From positions 65,815,109 to 65,879,108 of the forward strand of contig JBCFYV010000935.1 of the NCBI GenBank assembly GCA_039000515.1: a DNA stretch of 64,000 bases. The letters run 5' to 3'. The notes under the pieces are model-generated. The model did no database searches. It was not told the origin of the DNA and saw nothing but the letters and a program-made list of their open reading frames with translations. Shown here in pieces: positions 10,921 to 21,753 of this stretch. The stretch comes from Timema cristinae. Taxonomy: Eukaryota; Arthropoda; Insecta; Phasmatodea; Timematidae. The translations under genes and the position numbers were made by a program. How positions within the stretch are numbered: position 1 is the first letter of the stretch; the number at the start of each line of letters is the position of its first letter.

Positions 10921-11417
10921 TTGGTTTTGGGGGGAAAATTTGTTTAAGAGTAGCTTGGTTATGACTGAATATTTAGAAATGTGATATATTTTAAAAATGA
11001 CTCCTGCGATTTGTTTAAAGTTGAGTATTCTAATGAGCTTTTTATTATTTAAATAATGATGTATGTTTGTGTTTGATAATATCATTTCCACTAATAATTT
11101 ATTGGTGAAATTTTTTTAATGGTGTTTAAAATTTAGTTTAAAGTGGGTACCTGGGAATTGTTTTTAATAATACATACTATTATATTTTTTTAAATGGTTC
11201 AAATAATTTTGTTTATTATTTTATATATGAGAAATGTTTATTGTAACTAACAAGGTGAAATGTTTGTTTTTCTGGGGGAAAACATGGTACCAGTAGTTAA
11301 CTTAAAACCTATTTTTTTGAAAACATTACAAGCTCTGATACACCATATGATAAAGTTTGTTCAATTGTTTTGTGCCATTTATTTTAAACTTGTCAATGCC
11401 AACTGTGATATGTTTTT
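10921..11417. other. AT-rich intergenic sequence
   Basis: Very AT-rich sequence with no recognised gene or repeat. It runs up to a perfect palindrome. Confidence 0.45.
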
Positions 11418-11498
11418 GCACTTTAACACCATTAATTGTATTTAATCTTATCTCAATAATTGAGATAAGATTAAATACAATTAATGGTGTTAAAGTGC
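11418..11498. repeat. Perfect 81-bp palindrome
   Basis: The arms are 39 bp each (11418-11456 and 11460-11498) and identical as reverse complements, separated by the three bases TAA. The left arm begins GCACTTTAACACC and the right arm ends GGTGTTAAAGTGC. Identity stops sharply at both ends. Confidence 0.95.
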
Positions 11499-11726
11499 GC
11501 AGTCAGTTTATTGAAACAAAGGAGAAATTAAACCCTACGAGAGTCTCACCTTCAAAAAGAAAACATATGTCTATGGTTCTTTCTTGTAGACATCATTATT
11601 ATAGTTTTCAAAATTAGTTTATTTGAACTGTCTGATTTATGTTTCAATATGATGTAGGAATCCCAAACATTGACACTAAACATAGAATTATTTTAATCCA
11701 ATGTTTTGTACCGACTCATAAGATTG

Positions 11727-11795
11727 ACACCGTAGCTCAATTGATAGACCACACACCTGGTAATTAAAGGGGATGGGGTTCAAGTACCAATAAAA
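11727..11795 (+). mobile_element. tRNA-like SINE head fragment
   Basis: CCGTAGCTCAATTGATAGACC resembles an A box, and GGGGTTCAAGTACC, about 40 bp downstream, resembles a B box. No tail was identified and the family is uncertain. Confidence 0.5.
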
Positions 11796-12069
11796 GCAAA
11801 TCATATTTAATTGTGAAACCTGCGTTTAAATTTCTGGTTAGCTTGATGGTCTTGGTTCTGGATGTTGTATTTGTACAATCATTATTTGAGGGTAAACCGC
11901 TAGGTGTGTGGGTAGTTTTAAAACTTTTTTTTATATTTATTTTATTTTTAAATCTACTCTTTTTTTTTTTCTAAGACCTCAAATTATTTGTTCGAACTGA
12001 TTAAGAAAGTAAAAGGAGCTATAAATTGTATGTAGTGAGGAGTATAATTTTTTTTAGCGGCTCATTTAG

Positions 12070-12290
12070 AGCAATAAGGTTGAAAGAGTGTGTTCAGAGA
12101 AAATTCACCCTCATTTATGTGGAGAAGTAATGGGGAAAAAAAAGTAATAAAATATCACCTGTGGAAAATATACTCCTCGCTTAACTAAGATTCAGACCTC
12201 GGTCTCCCTTTTACAAGCAATCCAATCTATTGTGTGACTAACGACTTAAACTGTATGACCACCCGTACGGATTAGCGGATCAATTTCACA
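12070..12290 (-). mobile_element. Diverged SINE-C-like fragment
   Basis: It contains GTTCAGAGAAAATTCACCC, a purine-rich GTGGAGAAGTAATGGGG block and a B-box-like TTCAGACCTC, in the order expected for a minus-strand C copy. It is old and degraded. Confidence 0.4.
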
Positions 12291-12672
12291 CGCGTATTGA
12301 ACCATCATCATTTTATATTGTAACAATATTCAAACTTATTTTCGTTTTGGTGCTGAGATTTTTTTTTTTTTTTTTTTTTGAGTATACACAAGAAAGTTCA
12401 ATCGAGAGACAATGACAGGCGAAAGGGGAAAAGGCGTGAGTCCAATTTTAACTCAGATTGAATTAGTGCTGCCATCTGTTGAACAATTATAAGACATTTC
12501 TAATACACTTTAGATTATAGTTAAAAGAGGTCTCTACATTTATATTAATTTTAAGACAAAGTATTTGCTGCAGGTATTATAATGGTTTGAGATATAAAAG
12601 TCGTCGTCCTGATTGTGTACTACCTTATAAAAATGTTGATATAGAGTTTGAAAAAAAATAATACTTAAATCT

Positions 12673-13217
12673 ATGTAGAGTAAGGATGTGCGAGAACTTT
12701 TTTTTTTACAATTCGAGACGAGAATATAGAAAAATATCGAGACACAAGAACGAGACGAGAAAACATCCATTGAAAGTAAAAAAAAAATAAAAAAAAATTA
12801 TGTTTATTAAAGTAAATATATAGTTCATTCAAACAGTTGAGATAAAACTCATACACATTTTAAATGCAATTAATAAAATAATGACATGTAGTTACAATGA
12901 ATACCATTTATAAATTAAGATTGTAGTTTAACAGCTTAAATTGTCAAAGGTTGATATTAAAAAGCAATATTTATAACCAAAACATTCCTTAATGAAGGCT
13001 GTTTGGGGGGGAAGAGGGGGAATGCAGCCTTTTTGGGTTATTATAATATTAATAGAAATAATAAATTCCCAATTTGGTTTTTTAATTTCTTAGGGCCATT
13101 ATTTGCTTTTTATTTTTTTATTTCTTGAATTTTCGAGATTCATCTTTTAACTTTCAGGACGAGATAGATATTATTTTTTTCTTGGATTTTCGAGTCTCGC
13201 ATGTCCCTAATGTAAAG
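12673..13217. mobile_element. Non-autonomous hAT-like element with 8-bp target duplication
   Basis: The element is 12681-13209 (529 bp). The left end TAAGGATGTGCGAGA pairs with the right end, which reads in reverse complement TAGGGACATGCGAGA. The flanking octamers are ATGTAGAG (12673-12680) and ATGTAAAG (13210-13217). CGAGACGAGA-type subterminal motifs recur near both ends. The interior is AT-rich with no transposase. Confidence 0.78.
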
Positions 13218-13365
13218 AAATCAACATACCTGTATATTTGGTTTTACCAAGAGATTTTAAAATTAATCTACTCCTGGTAAAAATTTATTTAGAAACAATA
13301 AAATAAAAAATAAGTTTCTTGTATGGATACAAACAGCCAACAACACAAGAGAACACATAAGAAAT

Positions 13366-13472
13366 GATAATAATCGGCTTCCTTAACATTGTTATAAGAG
13401 TGCTTTAAGTTATCTTATCAATTGATAACTTAAAGCCCTCTTATAACAATGTTAAAGAGGCCGATTATTATC
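13366..13472. mobile_element. Short foldback (MITE-like) hairpin
   Basis: Arms of 49 bp (13366-13414 and 13424-13472) have three mismatches around a 9-bp spacer. The outer end is GATAATAATCGG. A similar left-arm sequence, GATAATCAGCCTCCTTAAC, occurs at about 15298, so this is probably a small repeat family. Confidence 0.75.
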
Positions 13473-13483
13473 GTGTATTTCAA

Positions 13484-13832
13484 GCATTGCATTGCGTCTT
13501 ATTACAATCTTAGATTATATGCTTGCGTACTATTTACGCTAGTAGTTTTTAGGAATAATGAAGGTTTTATTTATTGGATATGCATCTGAATTTGTATGGA
13601 GAGGTAGAGAGAAAACATTTTGGAAAAATCACGCTTGCTACAACCGATCGAGATTCAAACCTCGATATCAGGAGGCTGTACTGAGGGTGGTTTCCTTCCC
13701 AAAAACGGTTTCATACTCTCTTTACATGAAAATTGGGTACATTTTCTTCAAAATAACCTTCCTAATCCCAAACACCATTAGCGTAATTGGTAAATAAGTA
13801 TATAAACCTGAATGGGTAGTAATATCATGGGC
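13484..13832. mobile_element. Foldback of two inverted SINE-C tails, copy 1
   Basis: The left half (to about 13665) is a SINE-C tail on the minus strand, from TGCGTCTTATTAC through TACTATTTACGCTAG to ATTCAAACCTCGAT. The right half is a tail on the plus strand, from ACTGAGGGTGG to AACCTGAATGGGTAGTAA. Both halves lack the tRNA head, so the unit folds back on itself. The same architecture recurs at 16290-16592. Confidence 0.7.
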
Positions 13833-14163
13833 GCCCACAGTAAGGGGCAAGTGGGCGCACTCCTCCCCCCTCCCGGATTATGTTTTATTTTGACCAGAAA
13901 ACATTGTTAACTTGTTTTAATCTTCTGGTTTGTCTTTAAAAAAAAATTTCCTCCAACATTTTCACAACTTTCAGATTTACAATCGTGATGTATGATCACC
14001 ACATCCTTTAGACACATTTCTGAATAAAACCTGTCACAACATTTCAAATGATTGTTGACATTTCCTCAAAATCTCGTCAGAGAACAAAGAAAACTAACAC
14101 TATAAAGTGTTTCTTTCCCCGACCAACCGGGCAGATTTATTGCGTGCGCACGCCCAAATGGCA
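13827..14163. mobile_element. Possible DNA-transposon MITE
   Basis: Left end CATGGGCGCCCACAG and right end, in reverse complement CATTTGGGCGTGCGCAC, form an imperfect inverted repeat of the GGGCGCNCAC type. There is no clear target duplication and the left edge abuts the preceding foldback. Confidence 0.35.
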
Positions 14164-14426
14164 TTGGTTTTACCAGACCGGGGCGATCATTGTATTGTTG
14201 TTTAGTAATGAATAAGTTACAGGATTATTAAATAATGTCACCAAATTCCCATATTTAAGGTCATATATATGACACTAGATTATTTATAGAGCTATGAATG
14301 GAATGAAATTTTTATTCTTTATTTTAAACGTGTCAAATTTTTCTTGTATAAGTTTACTAGTTGCGTTCAGTTTGAAGCAAAAACCATGGATTTTGTAATT
14401 TCTATATGTTCACATATATATGCTAT

Positions 14427-14902
14427 GGTAAAGTCCAAACCCAGATAAAGACAATATTATCCAGATAATGTTGTTGATGTTATCCAAAATACTGAAGTTA
14501 ATATTGAGTGAGAGGTGATTAAAAAATGTTTTTCAAAGTTCATCCAGATAATAGTGACATTATCAACCCGCACTTGGCTATTGGCCATTTCTATGTTTGA
14601 GGTTAGGTTAGGTTAGTGGAAAATAAAGCATAAAATGAGACATTTCAAATCTTGGTGCGCTGCTACAATCCAATTTATTGTCCAAATTTTGAAATATTGT
14701 TTCAAAATAAAATCTGTATTAAAACTTACCTAGTTTTACAAATATTATTCACTATTATCCAAGTCTTGCTGGCTAATGTCGATATCATCCAGATAAGGTT
14801 GTAAATGAGATAATTACTTTATATTTCTGACTTTATCCACTGCCCTTGGATAATGCTGATATCTCCCTGCTAATCTCGACATTTCAGGTTTCGCACTTTA
14901 CC
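14427..14902. mobile_element. Putative DNA element with repeated TTATCCAGATAA motifs
   Basis: The ends GGTAAAGTCCAAACC and, in reverse complement, GGTAAAGTGCGAAACC form a short terminal inverted repeat. Between them ATCCAGATAA or close forms occur several times near both ends (about 14458, 14541 and 14789, plus TTATCCA variants). Repeated subterminal motifs are typical of transposase-binding arrays. There is no coding sequence and the superfamily is unknown. Confidence 0.55.
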
Positions 14903-15058
14903 CTTAACATGTACACATATTATCAATAAAAAGTGACAGCTGCGGATTATATGGGAGTGATTAGATGTTAGATCTTATACTTCACCATAATAAAAATTGT
15001 TATTTATCTTATTTTTAATAGGAAAAATGTTAAGCTTCATCTAATCTGGTTTTACTAG

Positions 15059-15215
15059 TGACAAAGAGGTCATGGTTCGAACCCCTAATGTATGTACTAA
15101 GGATGGCTTTCCCTAGATTGCTTCTCACACACCCTGTACGTAAATTCCCTCTGAATTCTACTTTACCCATCCCTACTCTCAATGGTGTGGTTAAAATTCT
15201 TTTAGCTCTGACGGG
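15059..15215 (+). mobile_element. SINE-C fragment
   Basis: GGTTCGAACCCCTAATG is B-box-like. TTCTACTTTACCCATCCC matches the body of other C copies loosely. The tail is lost. Confidence 0.45.
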
Positions 15216-15394
15216 TAAACAAAATAGACCGACAGTATTATTAACTATTTAGACCAGATTGTAAGAGTAACTTTAAAGAAATGCAACAAAAGAAACGATA
15301 ATCAGCCTCCTTAACTCTGCTATAAGAAACCTCTCTTGTGTACTAAAAATATTATTTAGTTTGCTTATCTTGTGTAAGAATAGAAGATAAACAC

Positions 15395-16284
15395 TCTTGT
15401 CTGATTGGTTACAAACAGAAAGAGTGAGACAGGGAAGTGTTTTATCACCAATCCTCTTTAATATTGTAACGGATGAAATTATAGTCCAGGGTCACAGAAC
15501 CCCAAGGGGAACTGAAAATGGGATGGATGGCATATGCAGACAATGTCATGACCTGGGAGGACTCGGAGAGCTAAATGGGCAGGAGTGATGGAACGATATG
15601 GATTGGACATGAACGTTGAAAAGAGCAAGATGATTAATATGACTAGAAACACAAATCCAGCAAAGAAAGTAACTTGAAAAGGTGGAAGATTTCTGATATC
15701 TAAAAAGTAAGATTACTGCAAACAATAAGATCCAGGAAGAAATAGGACAAAGTATATGGAAGGGTGGACAATTCTACCATGTGGTTAAGCATATGATCTG
15801 GTGATGTAATATTGGAAAAGAGGCCAATACTTTGTTATATAAGGCATATTATCATCCGATATTGACATACGGCTCTGAAACCTGGACATGGACGAAGAGA
15901 GATTTAAGTAGATCGCAGGCAGCAGAGATGAAGAGGTTCCTGAGAGGCATTGATAATATAACAAGAAGATATGAGAGAAGGAACGAAATAATTAGGGATA
16001 GTTTAAAAGTTAAACCATTAGAAGAGACACTGAAGAGGAAAAGGTTAGTTTGGTTAGGTCATGTAATGAGAATGGAGGAAGACAGAATGTCTTACAGAAC
16101 AAAGAGAAGGAAGGGTAGAAGACCTATTGGTAGACCACGGACAAGATGGGTGGACCAAGCGCAGAAGGACATGGAGACTAAAGGAGTGAACTGGAGACGC
16201 ATGGCTGAGGGAGAAGTTTGGAAAGATCAACAGGAACGGAAGAGGATATGCCAGACGACCCGCAGAGGTGACAATACTGAATGA
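15395..16284 (+). pseudogene. 5'-truncated LINE (RTE-like) with broken reverse transcriptase
   Basis: Three plus-strand segments in shifted frames belong to one non-LTR retrotransposon. 15397-15588 carries the RT motif RQGSVLSPILFNI. The next frame carries AYADN where an active enzyme has the YADD aspartate pair, so the second catalytic Asp is lost. 15832-16284 is the C-terminal domain with LTYGSETWTWTKRD, RLVWLGHVMRMEED and GRPRTRWVDQAQ. At least two frameshifts and stops around 15670-15790 disrupt it. Only about 890 bp of a multi-kilobase element remains, the usual outcome of incomplete reverse transcription. The 3' end runs into a SINE-tail foldback. Confidence 0.88.
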
Positions 16285-16289
16285 TGATC

Positions 16290-16592
16290 TGAATCTTACT
16301 ACACGTTAGGATTATGTTTATGTACTATTTACGCTAGTGGTTTTAAGAATGAGGAAAGTTATATTTATTGGAAGTGTACCCACATTTTCATAGTGAGAGG
16401 GGAGGAACCCATTTTGGGGGAAAAAACACCCTTGGTACCTGATAGAAATTCAAACCTCAATCTCAAACGAATGTACCAAGGGTGGTTTTCCACTCTCCAC
16501 TTCCTATGAATATAAATCTCCTAACCCTTGTAAATATTAGCGTAATTAGTACATAAGCATATAACCCGAACTGGTAGTAAGATGCGCGATAT
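16290..16592. mobile_element. Foldback of two inverted SINE-C tails, copy 2
   Basis: The minus-strand half runs from CTTACTACACGTTAGG through TACTATTTACGCTAGTGG to ATTCAAACCTCAATC. The plus-strand half runs from ACCAAGGGTGGTTTTCC to ATAACCCGAACTGGTAG. A (TA)n run follows to 16610. The layout matches 13484-13832, including the missing heads. Confidence 0.72.
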
Positions 16593-16767
16593 ATATATAT
16601 ATATATATATCCCAGTGTGAAACACAGAGCTTGAACGATATGAGTTACATAGTGAAGAATTCGGTGTTTAATAAAATAATATATTTGAAAATAAATTTAT
16701 TGGTTTATAAAATATAAGAATCTAGATAGTATAGCATTAAAAACAACGTGAAACACTTTGTGATAAT

Positions 16768-17070
16768 TATAAGGCTACTTAGCGGTGACCTGGTGGTCTA
16801 GGGGTAAGGTGTCAGACATCTGTGCTGGCGGCCGGGTTCAATCCTCGGTCCCGGCACAGATTTATCTGATTTCTAAACCCTTTCTTAACCTCTGACAAGA
16901 CATCTTGTGAATGTGGGGAATGCCAGGCCTCCACCATGGTTCGGATTCCACGTTAAACTGTAGGTCTTCCATTTCATCTAACAATCATCCTACCATTACA
17001 CATTAGCGTAAGTGCGTATAACCCGAATGGGTAGTAAGACGCGGTGCTAATAATAATATAAGGCTACTTA
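16768..17070 (+). mobile_element. SINE-A2, full length with target-site duplication
   Basis: The element is 16784-17059. The exact 14-bp duplication TATAAGGCTACTTA flanks it (16768-16781 and 17057-17070, overlapping the AAT tail). Head, A box and B box are intact. A deletion removes GTGTATTAATCACAA in the body. Confidence 0.95.
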
Positions 17071-17204
17071 TTTTTTTCAATGTTGGAAAATATAATTGAA
17101 ATAAGTTGAAATAAATATTTTTTTGTTAGAAATTAAATTTTAAGGTGGGTTGGAAGAGATTGTGAGCCAGTGTTTTTTGCAGTTTTTACAGCAACAAAAA
17201 AAAA

Positions 17205-17445
17205 ATATCTGCAAACTTAATCAAATATTTCTGCAGTAAAAACATGGATTTTAATTTTCTCTGTGTGGGGATATCAATAGTTGTTTAGCATCCATCATGA
17301 GCATAGTTGCATTAGATCTGACAGATATTCAACAAGTTTTGATATCACCGTGTGAAGAAAATTAAACTCTGTTTCTACTGGAGAAATATTTTATTTATTT
17401 TGACCAAAAACATCTTTTGATATAAAAAATGCAAAAATATTTACA
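17205..17445 (+). repeat. Dispersed repeat family L, copy 1
   Basis: GACAGATATTCAACAAGTTT and ACCGTGTGAAGAAAATTAAA recur at about 29930-30090 and 60170-60400. No coding potential was seen. Confidence 0.55.
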
Positions 17446-17452
17446 TTGATTG

Positions 17453-17666
17453 CGAGATGAAATGAAGGACCTACAGTTTAACGTGGAATCCGAACCACGG
17501 TGGAGGCCTAGCATTCCACACATTCACAAGTTGTGATTAATACACGTCTTGTCAGAGGTGAAGGAAAGGGTTTGGCAATCAGATAAATCTGTGCCGGAAC
17601 CGAGGGTTGAACCCCGAACTCCTTGCACAAAAGTTTGACACGTTACGCCTAGACCGCCAGGTCACC
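17453..17666 (-). mobile_element. SINE-A3, 3'-truncated
   Basis: The minus-strand copy ends with the head GGTGACCTGGCGGTCTAGG and keeps the B box. The shared 3' module is missing, an unusual truncation for a retroelement because the 3' end is normally retained. Confidence 0.85.
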
Positions 17667-18040
17667 TTGAGCATACTAATCTCAAGGTCATATGATTTTC
17701 ATGTCGTATTTCCATCCCTCTTCCTTACAACTCTAGAGAAGGTTAAGTTATGGCTATGCCATAAGCGATTAAGAATTTTAATTCTGTCGATTTATATATA
17801 TTTTTAATCTTAATTTATTCTAAAGTGTTTGTTTATTTGACGCGACTGGCACGCCATGCGGCCAGATGCCATACTACATTTTAATTTAACCTTTTGTTTT
17901 CAACAGACATTGTATTGCATCGAAGGAAACACCAGATAATAATAACAATACTTTTATCAGCACAAGAAATATACTTATTTACCCGGTCTTTGCCCAAATA
18001 TTCCGTCCACATTTTATTTTTAACATATTTTACGAGATAC
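17667..18040. other. Intergenic, no supported feature
   Basis: Mixed AT-rich sequence without recognisable repeats or exons. Confidence 0.4.
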
Positions 18041-18140
18041 CACGAGAGTCAAAATGGCCGACGCAACATGTAGTGAAATGTAACGTAAGAGGGGGAAGGC
18101 GGGGAATGTGACGTCACAGACACGTCATCCAATCTCGTAC
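18041..18140. promoter_or_regulatory. Possible promoter-like patch with a CRE palindrome
   Basis: AAAATGGCCGACGC resembles a YY1-type site, and GTGACGTCACAG contains the 8-bp CRE palindrome TGACGTCA about 60 bp further on. The patch is relatively GC- and CpG-rich. No gene start could be tied to it. Confidence 0.25.
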
Positions 18141-19629
18141 ATTTTAATTTTAAAAGGCCCGCGAGGGGGAAAAAAAGTAGAAATTAAGTTTGTTTACAAA
18201 CAATGATCATAATAATTACGTCAAACTGAGATATCAAATCCTGCATCCATTTAGTTGAAAGATTCAGAGTTTATCAAGCTTCTTTTTAATTATTATTTCT
18301 TACCTCCCAGATATTCCTTGTTTATACTTTAATTTCACATATTTATTGACATATTTCAAATTTAGAACTTAAATCCGCGAGATTCTCAGGGTCTCTACGA
18401 GAAATGCCGAGAAGCGGGAAATAGAAGAAAGAAGTGAGACAGGCGTCTTGGAGATAAAGAGACGATAACATACATTATTTTCAGTGCAACAAAAATTGAA
18501 ATTTTCACAGTTATTTCTTAAAATAACCTTTCAAGTGTTCATCAAAATGACTACCAGAGACGCTACTACAACTTAGACCACTGGTAGACCTCTGCAATGA
18601 CGACTCTTGAACTTTTGAGTTTTGGATTACTCACAGTTTCGACATCTTTTGAGGTAATATCAACAATTTTTGTTTTAATCTTTACACAGCTTCGACCTAA
18701 CTACGCAGATACTATATTCTTAAAACCTTTTCCACTACAATTTCAAGACTTCGTGTTATTTTCTTCTAAAGTAATAATTATATTTTTTTTAACAATGACT
18801 CTGGAAATAATATTTTGGCCAGACTCATTCCTTCGACACGAATGCAATGTCTTATGTTATTTTATTCATTTATTTTAACTATTAACCTCATAAAGTACAT
18901 TATTAATCCGGGTGTCTCAAGAAATTATAATATTTTTATTATTATTTAAATAATTATCCACAAAGATTTTTATATTAATACTTCAACTTACTGAACCGTT
19001 ATTTGAATTATGAATTGTATTTCAAATTTATAATTTAGCAGACATCTGTTAGGTAGGGTAAAACTTTAGATGGACAATATTTATTAGAGAAAAAACTAAA
19101 CTTATTAATTTTTTTTCTCAAAGTCAAAGCCGTGGTTAAGTATTTTTTTAATATTATTATCAACATCATTCAATATTATCCACCGTGTTATTATTGCTAT
19201 AAAAACACGACTTAGCGTTGTCTCACCTTCAAGCAGTTCCCAGGGATGCTGACCTTGGAGGCCGGTATTGTTGGATGCGAGGTGAGTCCATTGTTGACTA
19301 GGCTCAGTAAAGGTATATTTTTTCCCCAACATGACCCAGAGGTATTGAGAGAGTCTCGTGTTCGATTTTATGCAATAATATTATTTTAAGTTTTACCCCG
19401 ATATAGTAATTTTGTATTGTTGTTAAATGTAAATGTTGGTTTTGAACCCAAAGTATTGTATTAATTTTAAATCTGAGTGAGCCCACCATTCGTTTATCAT
19501 CTATTGTATGTAATATTTTTTTAATGGCGTCACCGGACTTAAAGTTAATAAATAGATTGATGTTCTCTTCAATATTTCATCCTCTTTTAAATAAAATACA
19601 CTTCATTATACTACTATAAATCCACACGG
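18141..19629. other. Intergenic, no supported feature
   Basis: AT-rich. A short open stretch near 18385-18465 (plus strand) has an exon-like composition, but I found no matching splice partner. Confidence 0.4.
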
Positions 19630-19815
19630 CTGACTCACTCACTGACATTAATGTTTACCCACTTCCAGATGAGATAGAAACTTTAAATTTGGCAAACTTA
19701 TAGCTTCTAGTCTGTAACCGACGGGAAAATTCCAAAAAGTTAAAAAAATTAATTTTTAACCCCTGAAAAAAAATTCAAAATGGCGGAGCAACTTTAAAGT
19801 CGGTGCGGTATATAC
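19630..19815. repeat. Dispersed repeat family J, copy 1
   Basis: GACTCACTCACTGAC, CCAGATGAGATAGAAACTTT and CAAAATGGCGGAGC resemble blocks at 34600-34800 and 56959-57090, which carry similar phrases with a GCGGCCACTC core. It is probably the relic of a long dispersed transposon. Confidence 0.4.
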
Positions 19816-20477
19816 ATTATAATACCGGTAACTCTAAGTTGTTAAGTTCAAAACAACGCTGAAATTACATTAGTTTAAATCCACTTGCAAATAAATGCCA
19901 CTGAAAAGAAAAGCGAGTTATTATTATTAGATACATTTTTTCTTAATTTCCAGCGAGAATTCGGTTACGTTATTGTAAGAATAAACTAAAAATGAATATG
20001 TCTCAAACAATATTTTATACTGTACTAGTGTACGGTGGATCTTTAAAACGATCAAAATGATCTCACTGAAATATAACACCGCTTTAGGCAGAAATCTTTC
20101 AACACCTTCATAGAGCGACACAAATTCAGAATGTATTTTTGTCTAGTAATATGATTACATTTAGTTGTGGTCTTAATAAAATAATGTTTTAGGGACTTAA
20201 AAAAAATGGAAACTAGCTCTGGAAAACCTGGAAAAGTCGGGGGAGTTTTAAAATAGTTTTTCTGGGGGTTTTCAGTGGACACCTTGATAATATATTTGAA
20301 GTTTGACATGTCCATCTCATTCGCATGCTGGGGCATTAAATTAACCTCATGCTACTCCCCTAATTTAATGCTTTAAAAGTCGCTGATATTTGGTAATGGA
20401 CACAAAAATGCACGAGAAAACATTTTCAAAATTATTTTGTGTGTTTTATGGTTCGCATAGAAAAAAAATCACTTTCC

Positions 20478-20888
20478 TCTAAGTCGGTTCGGTAACCTTT
20501 TAGTTCTGTTGTAATATTACAAAGTCGCTCAGCGTGCCAACCAATATTTTTATACTAGTTAACTAGTACAACTGTTAAAACAAATTTAAGTTGATTTTGT
20601 AAAATGTAACATGTTTATAAATCAGATACATTAAATAACTACTGTTTCTTGAATATTTAACATTTTAATATAAATCAAAATAGATACAAAAGCGTTTTGC
20701 AAAATATAAGTTTTTAAAACATTATTTTTAAATTTTGAAACAAAATAATTAAATCATTGAAACAAAAACACGTTATTAAAGTTATTACACCAATGGTTTT
20801 AATTTAAACTAGGGAAGGTTATACATTTTATTCAAATCACTCAGCGTGCCAGGAATGACACGCTTGCCGTGGGTTGCCGACCCCTGCT
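20478..20888. mobile_element. Probable non-autonomous hAT element, degraded left end
   Basis: The right end reads TTGCCGACCCCTG, the classic hAT terminus CAGGGGTCGGCAA in reverse. A degenerate match GTCGGTTCGGTAACC lies at about 20483, and CAGCGTGCCA occurs near both ends. A target duplication is not clear. Confidence 0.5.
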
Positions 20889-21096
20889 ATAAGTCGTCGT
20901 TTGAAACGTAGGCTAACAACTCCCTCCTCTGGGTGAAGAAAGGACTCCAAGTCTCCTTATCCCACCTCAAATAGACCCTCTCTCTCCATTACACAACCTT
21001 TCCTCACCAGCTTGTACCCTTGTACCCTTTCATCGTCGGAAAAAGATTGATACGTTTCGTCGACGTTCCCTCTCCGCAATGATCCCACGGAGAAAC

Positions 21097-21753
21097 TCAC
21101 CCGTTACCCCGGGTAACTATGTTTATCGACTCGGGTCGGATAATTACCGGGATCGCTCCGTTGACTGTCGAAAAATCGCTGGATGAAGCACTTTTACGTG
21201 AACCTGGAACAAATGTCGGTGATATGGAGAGTTCTTCGGGTATGTTGGGTAGTGGCCGGGTGCGATCTGTTTCGGTTAGACGGACGGGTATCTCAGTGAC
21301 AGGATCATCTCCTTCCGAATAACTCCTGGACCTCGCCTCGAAACGTAACGGTCGAGGGGGAGCCGGGGGTAGACGCTCTATTATGAGCTTCCTTTGTTCG
21401 ATCAAAGAGACGGGAGGCTCGTAAAAATCTTCCGCTGTTGGTTCCGAGGGTATCGGAGGAAGAGGTCTCCTCGGGGGTTGTTTTACTACCCTTCTGGGTC
21501 TTTCTTTGGTTCTAGTCCTGAGGGTTAGTTTATATCTTATCCCCGCAATCAGTGCCAGGATTAACACCATCACAACTATGACGGCACAGAGAGATATACT
21601 CCAATACACCAGCAATCTGTTTAAAGGGATGTCGGAAGTTGTAGCCGCAGGAGTCGCGACTAAGATGGTTGAGGAACTTGTGTTTTGGCGGATAGCTCGG
21701 CTTGGTGGAGGATTGTGTATTGACTTCGGACATTTCTTGACAGCTGCTTTAGT
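21097..21753 (-). CDS. Terminal exon of a transmembrane protein with a proline-rich tail
   Basis: The open frame runs 218 codons from an upstream stop at 21754 to TGA at 21097-21099. Residues just before the membrane segment are Ser/Thr/Pro-rich (TSSSTILVATPAATTSD), like an O-glycosylated stem. A hydrophobic helix follows, beginning VYWSISLCAVIVV and ending before RYKL, then a basic stop-transfer RTRTKERPRR. The tail of about 135 residues contains the class I SH3 ligand RPLPPIP, PPAPPRPL and RPLPNIP, plus DFYEPP, a possible phosphotyrosine site. This suggests a signalling or adhesion receptor tail. No methionine starts the frame, so this is a 3' exon. Possible acceptors are CCCTTTAAACAG (exon from about 21617) or sites near 21703 and 21737. 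I do not recognise the family. Confidence 0.6.
   Translation of the reverse strand, partial: TKAAVKKCPKSIHNPPPSRAIRQNTSSSTILVATPAATTSDIPLNRLLVYWSISLCAVIVVMVLILALIAGIRYKLTLRTRTKERPRRVVKQPPRRPLPPIPSEPTAEDFYEPPVSLIEQRKLIIERLPPAPPRPLRFEARSRSYSEGDDPVTEIPVRLTETDRTRPLPNIPEELSISPTFVPGSRKSASSSDFSTVNGAIPVIIRPESINIVTRGNG

Noticed and set aside
21530..21733. 67-codon minus-strand frame starting at a real ATG
   Set aside because: It overlaps the membrane-segment exon in another frame and has no hydrophobic or domain signal. The overlapping frame gives a coherent stem, helix and tail.
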